From assembly GCA_000383295.1 (NCBI GenBank), contig KB911071.1:154068-218067 (forward strand): DNA of 64,000 nt. Reading direction: 5' to 3'. The position numbers were made by a program, and so were the translations under genes. The DNA is from Faecalispora sporosphaeroides DSM 1294. GTDB lineage: Bacteria > Bacillota > Clostridia > Oscillospirales > Acutalibacteraceae. The first letter of the stretch is position 1. Every line of letters begins with the position of its first letter. Positions 47,077 through 54,678 of the stretch are shown piece by piece. Below the pieces are notes generated by a model, which was not told where the DNA came from, searched no databases, and was given only the letters and a program-made list of their open reading frames with translations.

Positions 47077-48015
47077 TTACGCTTTGCCTGCGCAGCCCAG
47101 AACGGTGTTGATCTTATGCTCAACCATCTCTTTGATGGCGGTGCGGGCGGGCCCGAGATACTGGCGGGGATCGAAATGGGTGGGGTTCTGCGCCAGATAT
47201 TTACGCACGCTGGCAGTCATCGCCAGGCGCAGATCGGAATCGATGTTGATCTTGCAGACCGCCATGGTGGCCGCCTGACGCAGCATTTCTTCCGGAATGC
47301 CGATCGCGTCGGGCATACTCCCGCCGTAGAGGTTAATCTCCTCCACAAACTGGGGAACAACGGACGAAGCGCCGTGCAGCACAATGGGGAATCCGGGAAG
47401 ACGGCGGGAGACCTCCTCCAGAATATCAAAGCGCAGCTGCGGCTTCTGGCCGGGTTTGAACTTATAGGCGCCGTGGCTGGTTCCAATGGCGATCGCCAGC
47501 GAATCCACGCCGGTTCTCTTGACGAAATCCTCCACCTGATCAGGGTCGGTGAAATGCGCCTTGTCCTCATCCACGCTCACTTCGTCCTCAATACCGGCCA
47601 ACTGGCCAAGCTCGGCCTCGACCGTTACATTGTATTTGTGGGCATATTCCGCAACGCGGCGGGCTTCCTCCACGTTCTCCTCGTAAGGCTTGGAGGAACC
47701 GTCGAACATGACGGAGGTGAACCCGCCGTCGATGCAATCCTTGCACAGCTCGAAGGAGGGGCCGTGATCCAGATGCAGAGCGATGGGCAGCTCGGGATCC
47801 AGCAGAACCGCGGCTTCCACCAGCTTCGTCAAATAAGTGTGGTTGGCATATTTGCGCGCGCCGGCGGACACCTGAAGAATGACCGGAGCTCTCAGCTCGT
47901 GGCAGGCCTCTGTGATTCCCTGAATGATTTCCATGTTGTTGACGTTGAACGCGCCGATGGCGTATCCGCCCTCATAGGCTTTTTTGAACATTTCCGTCGT
48001 ATTTACCAATGGCAT
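47077..48015 (-). CDS. fba: Fructose-1,6-bisphosphate aldolase, class II
   Basis: It splits fructose bisphosphate in glycolysis with a zinc ion. The 312 residues include GAFNVNNMEIIQGI, the zinc ligands in LHLDHGPS and VLHGASSV, and SVMFDGSSKPYEENV, matching the Gram-positive class II-B form. The ATG at 48015 is better placed from AGGAG than the GTG nine bases earlier. A leader of about 190 bases contains a tandem duplicated structured element. Confidence 0.95.
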   Translation of the reverse strand: MPLVNTTEMFKKAYEGGYAIGAFNVNNMEIIQGITEACHELRAPVILQVSAGARKYANHTYLTKLVEAAVLLDPELPIALHLDHGPSFELCKDCIDGGFTSVMFDGSSKPYEENVEEARRVAEYAHKYNVTVEAELGQLAGIEDEVSVDEDKAHFTDPDQVEDFVKRTGVDSLAIAIGTSHGAYKFKPGQKPQLRFDILEEVSRRLPGFPIVLHGASSVVPQFVEEINLYGGSMPDAIGIPEEMLRQAATMAVCKINIDSDLRLAMTASVRKYLAQNPTHFDPRQYLGPARTAIKEMVEHKINTVLGCAGKA

Positions 48016-48060
48016 ATGGATCACACTCCTGAATGATTTTTAGAATACGCTGCTGTCATA

Positions 48061-48210
48061 TACCACAGGAGCAAAGCGCCGCCGCGGTATAGTTGATCGA
48101 TTGGGGAAGCCGGCATAACAGCCGCCCGGTGGCGCTACACCACAGGCGCAAAGCGCCGTTGTGGTATCGTTATCCATTGGCGAAACCGGTATCATAAGCC
48201 GCCCTGTGGC
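48061..48210 (-). repeat. Tandem 77-base repeat, two copies, in the fba leader
   Basis: Copies at 48061-48133 and 48138-48210 (period 77) share most positions. On the minus strand each begins GCCAC-GGGCGGCT and ends CGGCGCTTTGC-CCTGTGGT. In each copy ACC-C- pairs with TGTGGT around a GGCGC/GCNCC stem and TTT loop; changes between copies convert A-U to G-U pairs, which keeps the outer stem. This looks like a duplicated RNA structure in the 5' untranslated region. Confidence 0.75.
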
Positions 48211-48211
48211 T

Positions 48212-48220
48212 ATTATACCA
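48212..48220 (-). promoter_or_regulatory. Extended -10 promoter of fba
   Basis: Minus strand TGGTATAAT, a TGn-extended consensus -10 box. The -35 region is poor (CTGTCT at 17 bases). The start would fall near 48205, so both repeats are transcribed. Confidence 0.6.
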
Positions 48221-48289
48221 TAAACCGGAAGAAAAGACAGGCTTGTGAAAAAAATATCTATAAAATCTTCCATGAAATTTTTGTACCAT

Positions 48290-49126
48290 TCAGGCAGAGA
48301 ACAGCTGCGCATGGCACCGGCTGTAATGAAACAGATACTGCTGCGCCACGCCCGCATACGGCCCAAGCTGGCGCGGAGTATAGCCGGGCAGCAGCACCGC
48401 CATGGCGCGCTTCATCCACACATCCATGGGGAACGCCTCGAGCCGGTGCAGGCCGTACAGCAGGGCGCACTCCGACACCTTTTCCCCCACGCCGTAAATT
48501 TTCATCAGGCTTTGCCGCGCCTCATCGATCGGCAGGCGGGAAAGCGCGTCCAAATCCACCTCTCCGCCGGCCACCTTCCGCGCCGCGTCGATCAGGTATT
48601 TGGCCCGGAAGCCGCTGCGCACCGGCGCGAGGGAATCCACCGTTTGAACCGCCAGACGCTCCGGCGGCGGAAAATCATAAAAGCCGCCGCGCTCCTCGCC
48701 AAGCAGCCGGCAGAGCCTGTCCACCAGACCCTTAATGCGCGGGATGTTATTGTTCTGCGACAGAATAAACGAACACAGCGCCTCCCACGGGTCCTGCCGC
48801 AGCAGACGGATTCCCGGGGCAAATTCGGCGGCCTGCCGCAGCGCCGGGTGCATCTGCGCCAGCGACTCCCGCACCGCCGCGTAATCGAAATCGAGGTCGA
48901 AGTAAGGAACCCAGATCGTTTCAAACTCCGCCGCCGTCACCCCGCAAAACAGCACCGTCCCGTTTTTCTCGGTGATCGTCAGCGTGCGCCCGCAGGCAAT
49001 CCCGCGGTATTCCCCGCCCGGCAGCACCTGCCAGCGAAAGCACTGGCCGCAGTCGAGCGTCTGGAGCAAATCGAGATCGAGGGACGACGGGATCTCGACC
49101 CCCTGCGAAGTCTTTCGGTAAACCAT
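48290..49126 (-). CDS. ogg: 8-Oxoguanine DNA glycosylase (OGG1 type)
   Basis: It removes oxidised guanine from DNA and cuts the strand. The 278 residues have an N-terminal OGG domain (LDLLQTLDCGQCFRWQVL) and the helix-hairpin-helix KIYGVGEKVSECALLYGL with the catalytic Lys, followed by FPMDVWMKRAM with the catalytic Asp. SFILSQNNNIPRIKGLV is the conserved Asn-rich helix. It is a bacterial relative of eukaryotic OGG1. It ends about 80 bases before the fba promoter. Confidence 0.92.
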   Translation of the reverse strand: MVYRKTSQGVEIPSSLDLDLLQTLDCGQCFRWQVLPGGEYRGIACGRTLTITEKNGTVLFCGVTAAEFETIWVPYFDLDFDYAAVRESLAQMHPALRQAAEFAPGIRLLRQDPWEALCSFILSQNNNIPRIKGLVDRLCRLLGEERGGFYDFPPPERLAVQTVDSLAPVRSGFRAKYLIDAARKVAGGEVDLDALSRLPIDEARQSLMKIYGVGEKVSECALLYGLHRLEAFPMDVWMKRAMAVLLPGYTPRQLGPYAGVAQQYLFHYSRCHAQLFSA

Positions 49127-49586
49127 AAGCTCCTCCTCTGCCGCGCTCCCGGCGCAGCGTTACAATTGGGAACATTATAGCATACTTTCCCGCGGACGGG
49201 AACGGGCTGGGCAAACTACCATAGAATGGAAGAAAGCACCGCTGTCAATCAAAAACAAGAATGAGTTTTCAGAATTAGGTGTCCGCGTAAAGGGGAAAAT
49301 ACTGCCTGTTGTTTCGTAAAATGTGTTTCCACGTCGGATTCGGTTGACATAACAGAGATTTTCACAAAATTTCAAAAAAAGTTAACACACCGGTATACCG
49401 TCACTTATCAACACTTTCAACAGACTTTTCCACAGGATGTTCCCAGGTTATCCACTGGATTTATGTAAACCAAAAAAATTTACATATGGTATAACCGATT
49501 GTTATGTGATCCTTTTCCTGTTTCATTCCGTATAAACGTTCGCCTTTCGCCTAAAATAAGGGTATTAAATCAGCAGGAGGCTCACT
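49127..49586. other. AT-rich intergenic region with DnaA-box-like cluster
   Basis: Between divergent ogg and a small plus-strand gene. It contains A/T-tracts, a perfect 10-bp palindrome CGGTATACCG (49391-49400), three DnaA-box-like nonamers (49405-49456), and an ATGTAAA/TTTACAT inverted repeat (49463-49485). No ORF here is convincing. Confidence 0.6.
49405..49456 (+). promoter_or_regulatory. Three DnaA-box-like sites in phase
   Basis: TTATCAACA (49405), TTTTCCACA (49426) and TTATCCACT (49448), each one mismatch from TTATCCACA, in the same orientation and 21-22 bases apart, i.e. two helical turns. An AT-rich tract follows. No dnaA or dnaN gene is near. Confidence 0.55.
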
Positions 49587-49850
49587 ATGATTCGCGGAAT
49601 CAGCAGACAGATCATTGAGGTGAAGGAAACGGGAAATATGTACTACGAAAGCGCCTATCTCGTGGTAAAGCCGGAATACGCCAGCGCAGAACGCGAGCTG
49701 CTCGAGCGCGAGGCCCGCAAAATACTGCGCAGCATGGACGCTCCCTCCGGCATGAAACGGGCGCGGGGAATCTCTTTCTGGGTGACCCGGGTAGCTCCTC
49801 CGGCGGCGGTGGCCGCGGCGGCGGCAATCTTGTATTTTGCCACGATTTGA
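49587..49850 (+). CDS. Small C-terminally anchored membrane protein, unknown
   Basis: An 87-residue protein with a strong AGGAGG before its ATG. Residues 1-60 are charged (MIRGISRQIIEVKETGNMYY, ASAERELLEREARKILRSMD), probably helical; the end WVTRVAPPAAVAAAAAILYF is a membrane segment with only a few residues after it. No family is recognised. It may be a tail-anchored cytoplasmic protein. It stands alone beside the DnaA-box-like cluster. Confidence 0.7.
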   Translation: MIRGISRQIIEVKETGNMYYESAYLVVKPEYASAERELLEREARKILRSMDAPSGMKRARGISFWVTRVAPPAAVAAAAAILYFATI

Positions 49851-50200
49851 ACCCGCGCACAATCCGCCTTTTTTTCACAATTTATTTTCCTTTCCGCACC
49901 CTTTTGTGTTATAATAACCTCACACGGAAAGCCAAAGCAGGGCTTTTCATCAAATGCTCTGCGGGGTACCCCGCACGGGTGTTCTGCTGCTGCAGCCTTG
50001 CCCCTCAAATGGGGCAAGGGCTGCGTCTGCACGCATCGGCGGCAAACCACGGCAGAAAAACCGACCAGCTTTCTCCCCCAAAGCATCATTCGTTGCCAAT
50101 ACGAATTCCTGAAAAGATAAAATAACGACGAACAATACTTAACATTTTACCGGTTTGCCCGCGCGGCAAAGCCGACGACCGTGAAAGAGGAGCAGAACAT
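49851..50200 (+). promoter_or_regulatory. Long structured leader of rlmB
   Basis: An extended -10 TGTTATAAT lies at 49907-49915. The predicted leader of about 280 bases contains the 14-base palindrome GCGGGGTACCCCGC and a strong hairpin from about 49992 to 50024 (GCAGCC-TTGCCCC / GGGGCAA-GGGCTGC) without a U tract. No convincing coding sequence is seen. Confidence 0.5.
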
Positions 50201-50971
50201 ATGGAAGAAAATAGAACCGCCGCGCGCGGCGAAGATGTGATTGCGGGCAGAAACGCCGTAACGGAGGCGCTGAAAGCAGGGCGCACCATCGACAGCATCT
50301 ATGTGGCCCGGGGCAACCGCACGGGCTCCATCGGCGGCATTATTGCAAAGGCGAAGCAGTCGGGCATCCCCGTAAAGGACGCAGACCCCAAAAAGCTGGA
50401 TTATCTGTGCGGCCACGCCAACCATCAGGGGGTGGTGGCGGTGGCCGCCGTAAAGGAATACGCCTCGCTGGAGGATCTGTTCCGCGTGGCGGAGGAGCGG
50501 GGCGAGCCGCCGTTCTTTCTGATTGCGGACGAGCTGGAGGACCCCCACAATCTGGGGGCGCTTCTGCGCACGGCGGAATGTGCCGGAGCGCACGGCGTGA
50601 TCGTGCCGCGCCGCCGCGCTGCGGGCCTTACGTTTGCCGTGGGCAAGGCGTCGGCCGGGGCGGTGGAATATGTGCCGGTAGCGCGGGTAAGCAATCTGCC
50701 GAGCACACTCGAGGAACTGAAAAAACGCGGCGTATGGATTTATGCCGCCGATATGGACGGCCAGAACTGGTGCGGCGTGGATTACCGCGGCCCCGCCGCG
50801 ATCGTGATCGGCTCGGAGGGCTTCGGGGTCAGCCGGCTGATCAGAGAAAAATCGGATTTTATCATATCTTTGCCGATGCTGGGAAAGATAAACTCGTTGA
50901 ATGCTTCTGTGGCATGCGGCGTGATTTGCTATGAGGTCGTACGGCAGCGCAGGGGGATTCAGGCCAAATAA
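50201..50971 (+). CDS. rlmB: 23S rRNA (guanosine-2'-O-)-methyltransferase RlmB
   Basis: A SPOUT-fold enzyme methylating a ribose in 23S rRNA. The 256 residues have an N-terminal substrate-binding domain (DVIAGRNAVTEALKAGR) and the knot motifs IADELEDPHNLGALLRTAEC, AIVIGSEGFGVSRLI and LPMLGKINSLNASVACGV. It matches the TrmH/RlmB family at normal length. The P-type-ATPase-like gene starts 28 bases later on the same strand. Confidence 0.94.
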   Translation: MEENRTAARGEDVIAGRNAVTEALKAGRTIDSIYVARGNRTGSIGGIIAKAKQSGIPVKDADPKKLDYLCGHANHQGVVAVAAVKEYASLEDLFRVAEERGEPPFFLIADELEDPHNLGALLRTAECAGAHGVIVPRRRAAGLTFAVGKASAGAVEYVPVARVSNLPSTLEELKKRGVWIYAADMDGQNWCGVDYRGPAAIVIGSEGFGVSRLIREKSDFIISLPMLGKINSLNASVACGVICYEVVRQRRGIQAK

Positions 50972-50999
50972 GCAAAAGGACGGGAGCGTGTAGCCTACC

Positions 51000-53900
51000 A
51001 TGGAAAACAACAGGGGAAAAAAACCGCCGGAATACTCGGTGGATGACATCCTGGCGGAGGCCAAAGGCCGTTTGAGCAGCAAGGCGTACGAAACGCTGAC
51101 CGGCAAGGACGAGCAGAGCGCACCGCGGATTCAGCCGCCGGAGCCCCAGCCAAAACCGGAGCAGCCGGCCCCGCCACAGCCCGGGCCGGAAATACCGGCC
51201 CCGATTTCTCAGCCCCCGCAGGAGATGCCGGCGCAACCGCTCACTCCCGGGCAGAACGGAGAAATCCGCTTTCGCGCGGCGGACACAGCGGAAGGCCCCT
51301 TGGAACCAAAAACCGAAGGAAAAGAAGAACAGCCCGCTCCCCGCGGGCTGAAGGGCTTTTTCGCGCGCCGGCGCAGCCGCAAGGCGGCCAAGGCCTGCGA
51401 ATTCGATGAAGAAGAGGATATCTACTACGGGCTTCAGCTCAAGCCGGTAGAGGAATATAAAAAGGGATACGACGACGCCGTTTCCGCGGATCAGGGCCCG
51501 ACCCCCGCGTTTCGCTATCTGTTTGACGAAACGCCGGAGGACGAGGTAGAGAAAGAAATCTCCGCCCGGTTCCAGCCGTGGGAGCCTGCTGCGCCCGTGC
51601 GTCTGATTCGGGAAACGCAGCAGCGGCCTTTGGGCCCTACCGCACCCAAAGCCACCGAATCCCCGGCCCCGGAACAGCCCGACCGGCCAAAAAAAGATAC
51701 GCGCGCCCGGCAGGAATCCGCAGCCCTGACCCCAAAAGAATCCACGCAGGAGTTCCGCCTGCCCGATCTTGCCGCCGGCCATCACCTGCACCTGGAGCCG
51801 CTCCCATTCCCGAAGGAGACCGAGAGCGGATATACGGATCTGGAGGAAGCGGCCCGTCTGGTGCGGCAGGCCCGCAAAGAAACCGACGCGCCGGAACAGC
51901 GGACGCGCCCCAGGGCCCAACGCCCCGCGCGGGAAGTGATCACCGCGCAGCCGCCGGTTTCTAAAAATGAAATCACAAAAGAAATAGAAGTTGTTCCCCA
52001 CGAAACGGATCGTCAGCCGCCCGCCGCCGGCCTGCCGAATCAGCCAAGCACACAGGCCCTGCCGCAGGAGCAGGCCAAGCCCGCGCCGGCCGAGCCGAAG
52101 CCCGCCCCCGAGCCCGCGCAGCCGGAAGCTCTGAAGCAGAAGGCAATCGGGCAGAGCCCTGCGCAGCCGGAGCCCGCGGTGCTACACTCCTCCGCCGGGC
52201 AGGAACCGGCGGCGCCCAAAACAGCAGCCGAGGAGCCTCAGTCCGAGGAGGAAAAGAGGGCGCGCGCCGCGCTCGAACAGCTGCAGGCGGAGGCCGCCCA
52301 GCGCAAGGCGGAGCAGCAAAAGAAGGAGCAGATTCGCGCGCTGGTTCGCGCGTCGCGCAAATACCTGCCGAACACCCTGCCCGTCCATGTACTGGAGTTC
52401 GACCTGCTCGAAGCGGCGCTGACCCGCGTGGAGGAAAGCTACCAGACCGCGCCGGAGGAACCGCCCAAAGAACCGGCACGCGAACCGCGCCGCCGAAAAA
52501 AGCGGCAGCCCGCCTCTTCCGGCGTACATACCTTCCGCTTCCTCGGGGAAGTGGAGGAGGACAACGATCCCGGCGATGAGCCCGGCACCGAGCCGGAGCC
52601 TGAGAATCTGGACGACTACACCGCACCCGAGGACGCCCCTTCGATTCTGCACGAGCTGGGCGCGGAGCACCGCGCGCTGGCCCTGCGTGTTTCCGTCACG
52701 GGGATTTTGCTGCTCGTGATGCTGTTCTGGGGCTTTGTCAGTGAGCGCTCCGGCATGCTGCCCGCGTTTTTGCGGGCGGAGGTTCTGCCGCTGGCCTACC
52801 TGATCACGAACCTGTGCCTGCTGACCATGGTGATCGTGTTCTGCCGCAAAACCGTGCTCGGGGGAATTCGGGCTCTGGTCAGCCTGCAGGCCAACGCGGA
52901 CAGCGGCGTGGCCGTGGCCGCCGCCGCCGCGTGGATTCAGGGCTTTGCCCTGCTGTTTCAGACGCAGGAGGTGGAAAGAGGGCAGCTGCACCTGTACGCC
53001 GTTCTGGCGGCGCTCGGGCTGTTCCTCAACTCCGCGGGCAAGCTCTCCATGGTGCGGCGCATCCGCGCGAACTTCCGCTTTTTGATCTCGCCCGAGCCCA
53101 AAATGGGTGTTGAGCTGTTCGACGATTACAACACCGCCCTGCAGCTGGCAAAAGGCTGTGTGGTAGGTGAGCCGCTGATCGCATACCAGAGAAAGACCGG
53201 CTTTTTCCGCAATTTTCTGCGCAATTCCTACGAGCCCGACCCCAGCGAGCTGGCGTCGCAGTCAATGTCTCCCCTGCTGTTCCTCGGCACGCTGGTGCTG
53301 TGCGCCGTCAGCCTGGTGCTCACCCGCAGCGCCTCCGCCGCGATAACGGCTCTGGCCGCCGCGGCCTGCGTGAGCGCGCCGATCACCAGTATGCTGTGCG
53401 TCAACATGCCGATCAGCCGACTGTCCGCTCTGGCGCGGCGATGCGGCACCATGCTGGTGGGCAATCCCGCCGTGGAATATTTCTGCAACACCAACGCGCT
53501 GATGACCGACGCCAAGGAGCTGTTCCCCAAGGGTACGGTCATCCTGAACGGGATCAAAACGTTCGGCGGCCAGCGCATCGACGAAGTCATTATGGATGCC
53601 AGCGCGGTGATGTGCACTCTGGGCGGCCCTCTGAGCGACCTGTTTGAGCAGATCATTCAGAACCGGCGCGACATTCTGCCGAAGGCCGAAAATATTACCT
53701 ATGAGGACGAGCGCGGCGTCACCGGCTGGGTAAACGGCCGCCGCACACTAGTGGGCACCCGCTGGCTGCTGGAGCAGCACGGGTTGACTCCGCCCTCCCG
53801 TGATTACGAAAACAAATACCTGCTGGGCGGCAAAAAGGTGGTGTATCTCGCCTCGCAGGGGGAGCTGGTCGCCATGTTCGTCGTTTCGTACCATTCCGAC

Positions 53901-54341
53901 AAGCGCCGCGCGCTGGAGCTGCGCCGCATGGAGCGGAACGGCATCAGCCTGATTCTGCGCACGACAGACCCGAACATGACCCCCGAATTCGTGGCTGAAT
54001 GCTTCGGGCTCGACCCGCACTCCGTACGGGTTCTGCCGGAAACGCTCGGCACCCTGTACCAGACGAAAATCACAAAGGAGCGTGAGCGCGCCGACGCCCT
54101 GTTTGTTACGAAGGGCCGCCCCGCCTCCATGATGCGGATGCTGACCGCCTGCGTGCGCGAAAAGAGCAACATCACCATGGCCACCCTGCTGCAAACCGTC
54201 GGGGTCATCCTCGGGTTTACGTTCGTGGCATTCCTGGTCTTTTATTCTGGGCTCGAGCAGCTTTCTACCATGGCGCTGCTGCTGTACCAGCTGTTCTGGG
54301 CCGCCGCCGTACTGGTCATCCCCCGGCTGCGCAAGCCGTAA
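51000..54341 (+). CDS. Large membrane protein: Pro-rich tail plus degenerate P-type ATPase
   Basis: A 1113-residue protein. Residues 1 to about 545 are rich in Pro, Ala, Glu and Gln, probably disordered. From about 565 there are several membrane segments, then a cytoplasmic part that aligns in order with heavy-metal P-type ATPases: CVSAPI where the CPC motif sits (about 789), TDAKELFPKG where DKTGT is expected (about 836), an N-domain-like GVTGWVNGRRTLVGTRWLLEQHG (about 904, written here in full only as a landmark of two parts, GVTGWVNGRR and LVGTRWLLEQ), RTTD where TGDN is expected (about 986), no GDGxND, and two final membrane helices. No TGES loop is visible. It should lack phosphorylation and transport. 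The role is unknown; rlmB lies just upstream. Confidence 0.7.
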   Translation: MENNRGKKPPEYSVDDILAEAKGRLSSKAYETLTGKDEQSAPRIQPPEPQPKPEQPAPPQPGPEIPAPISQPPQEMPAQPLTPGQNGEIRFRAADTAEGPLEPKTEGKEEQPAPRGLKGFFARRRSRKAAKACEFDEEEDIYYGLQLKPVEEYKKGYDDAVSADQGPTPAFRYLFDETPEDEVEKEISARFQPWEPAAPVRLIRETQQRPLGPTAPKATESPAPEQPDRPKKDTRARQESAALTPKESTQEFRLPDLAAGHHLHLEPLPFPKETESGYTDLEEAARLVRQARKETDAPEQRTRPRAQRPAREVITAQPPVSKNEITKEIEVVPHETDRQPPAAGLPNQPSTQALPQEQAKPAPAEPKPAPEPAQPEALKQKAIGQSPAQPEPAVLHSSAGQEPAAPKTAAEEPQSEEEKRARAALEQLQAEAAQRKAEQQKKEQIRALVRASRKYLPNTLPVHVLEFDLLEAALTRVEESYQTAPEEPPKEPAREPRRRKKRQPASSGVHTFRFLGEVEEDNDPGDEPGTEPEPENLDDYTAPEDAPSILHELGAEHRALALRVSVTGILLLVMLFWGFVSERSGMLPAFLRAEVLPLAYLITNLCLLTMVIVFCRKTVLGGIRALVSLQANADSGVAVAAAAAWIQGFALLFQTQEVERGQLHLYAVLAALGLFLNSAGKLSMVRRIRANFRFLISPEPKMGVELFDDYNTALQLAKGCVVGEPLIAYQRKTGFFRNFLRNSYEPDPSELASQSMSPLLFLGTLVLCAVSLVLTRSASAAITALAAAACVSAPITSMLCVNMPISRLSALARRCGTMLVGNPAVEYFCNTNALMTDAKELFPKGTVILNGIKTFGGQRIDEVIMDASAVMCTLGGPLSDLFEQIIQNRRDILPKAENITYEDERGVTGWVNGRRTLVGTRWLLEQHGLTPPSRDYENKYLLGGKKVVYLASQGELVAMFVVSYHSDKRRALELRRMERNGISLILRTTDPNMTPEFVAECFGLDPHSVRVLPETLGTLYQTKITKERERADALFVTKGRPASMMRMLTACVREKSNITMATLLQTVGVILGFTFVAFLVFYSGLEQLSTMALLLYQLFWAAAVLVIPRLRKP

Positions 54342-54382
54342 CACCAAAAAATCGTGCGGGCAACCGGGCTCCTCTGCATTCG

Positions 54383-54421
54383 ACGGACAATTCCCACAAA
54401 ACGGGAATTGTCCGTTTTTTT
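54383..54421 (+). terminator. Terminator after the P-type-ATPase-like gene
   Basis: ACGGACAATTCCC and GGGAATTGTCCGT form a perfect 13-bp stem (54383-54395 with 54403-54415), followed by seven Ts. Confidence 0.9.
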
Positions 54422-54529
54422 GCGCTGTCAAGAGAATTCTGGAGAAACCGCAAAGGAAAACCGAATTCGTTAAATTGTATAGTTTCCATAAAATCGTATT
54501 ATTGAATGCGTCTAATTTATTGGAAGGCA

Positions 54530-54558
54530 TTGCTTCCTATGTGAAAACAAGATATAAT
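54530..54558 (+). promoter_or_regulatory. Promoter of the EF-G-like gene
   Basis: TTGCTT (54530-54535), a 17-base spacer and TATAAT (54553-54558). The leader is about 115 bases and looks structured (54584-54656). Confidence 0.75.
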
Positions 54559-54583
54559 TATAAAAAATAACTGGGATTGGATT

Positions 54584-54656
54584 GTAGGTAATATCCAAAC
54601 AACTGCCGTTTGCACAGAACGGTCTCCCGGCATTACCCTACTGCCCCGGCTGGGGC
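54584..54656 (+). promoter_or_regulatory. Structured leader of the EF-G-like gene
   Basis: GTAGGTAAT (54584-54592) pairs with ATTACCCTAC (54632-54641, one bulge) and encloses the hairpin CCGTT/AACGG (54606-54622). A second hairpin GCCCC/GGGGC (54643-54656) sits just ahead of the ribosome binding site. It may be a regulatory RNA; no known class is recognised. Confidence 0.45.
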
Positions 54657-54678
54657 ATCTTGAAAGGAGTTTTACCAA

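Larger units (their letters stand above)
54342..54678 (+). other. Intergenic region before the EF-G-like gene
   Basis: This gap of 337 bases is accounted for by a terminator (54383-54421), an AT-rich promoter (54530-54558) and a structured leader (54584-54656). No coding sequence is seen. Confidence 0.6.

Noticed and set aside
49381-49500. Chromosomal origin oriC
   Set aside because: DnaA-box-like sites are few and imperfect, and dnaA, dnaN, recF and rpmH are absent, so only a box cluster is reported.
49847-50125. 92-codon ORF in the rlmB leader
   Set aside because: No ribosome binding site; it begins inside the end of the previous gene, and its composition follows the hairpins, not a protein.
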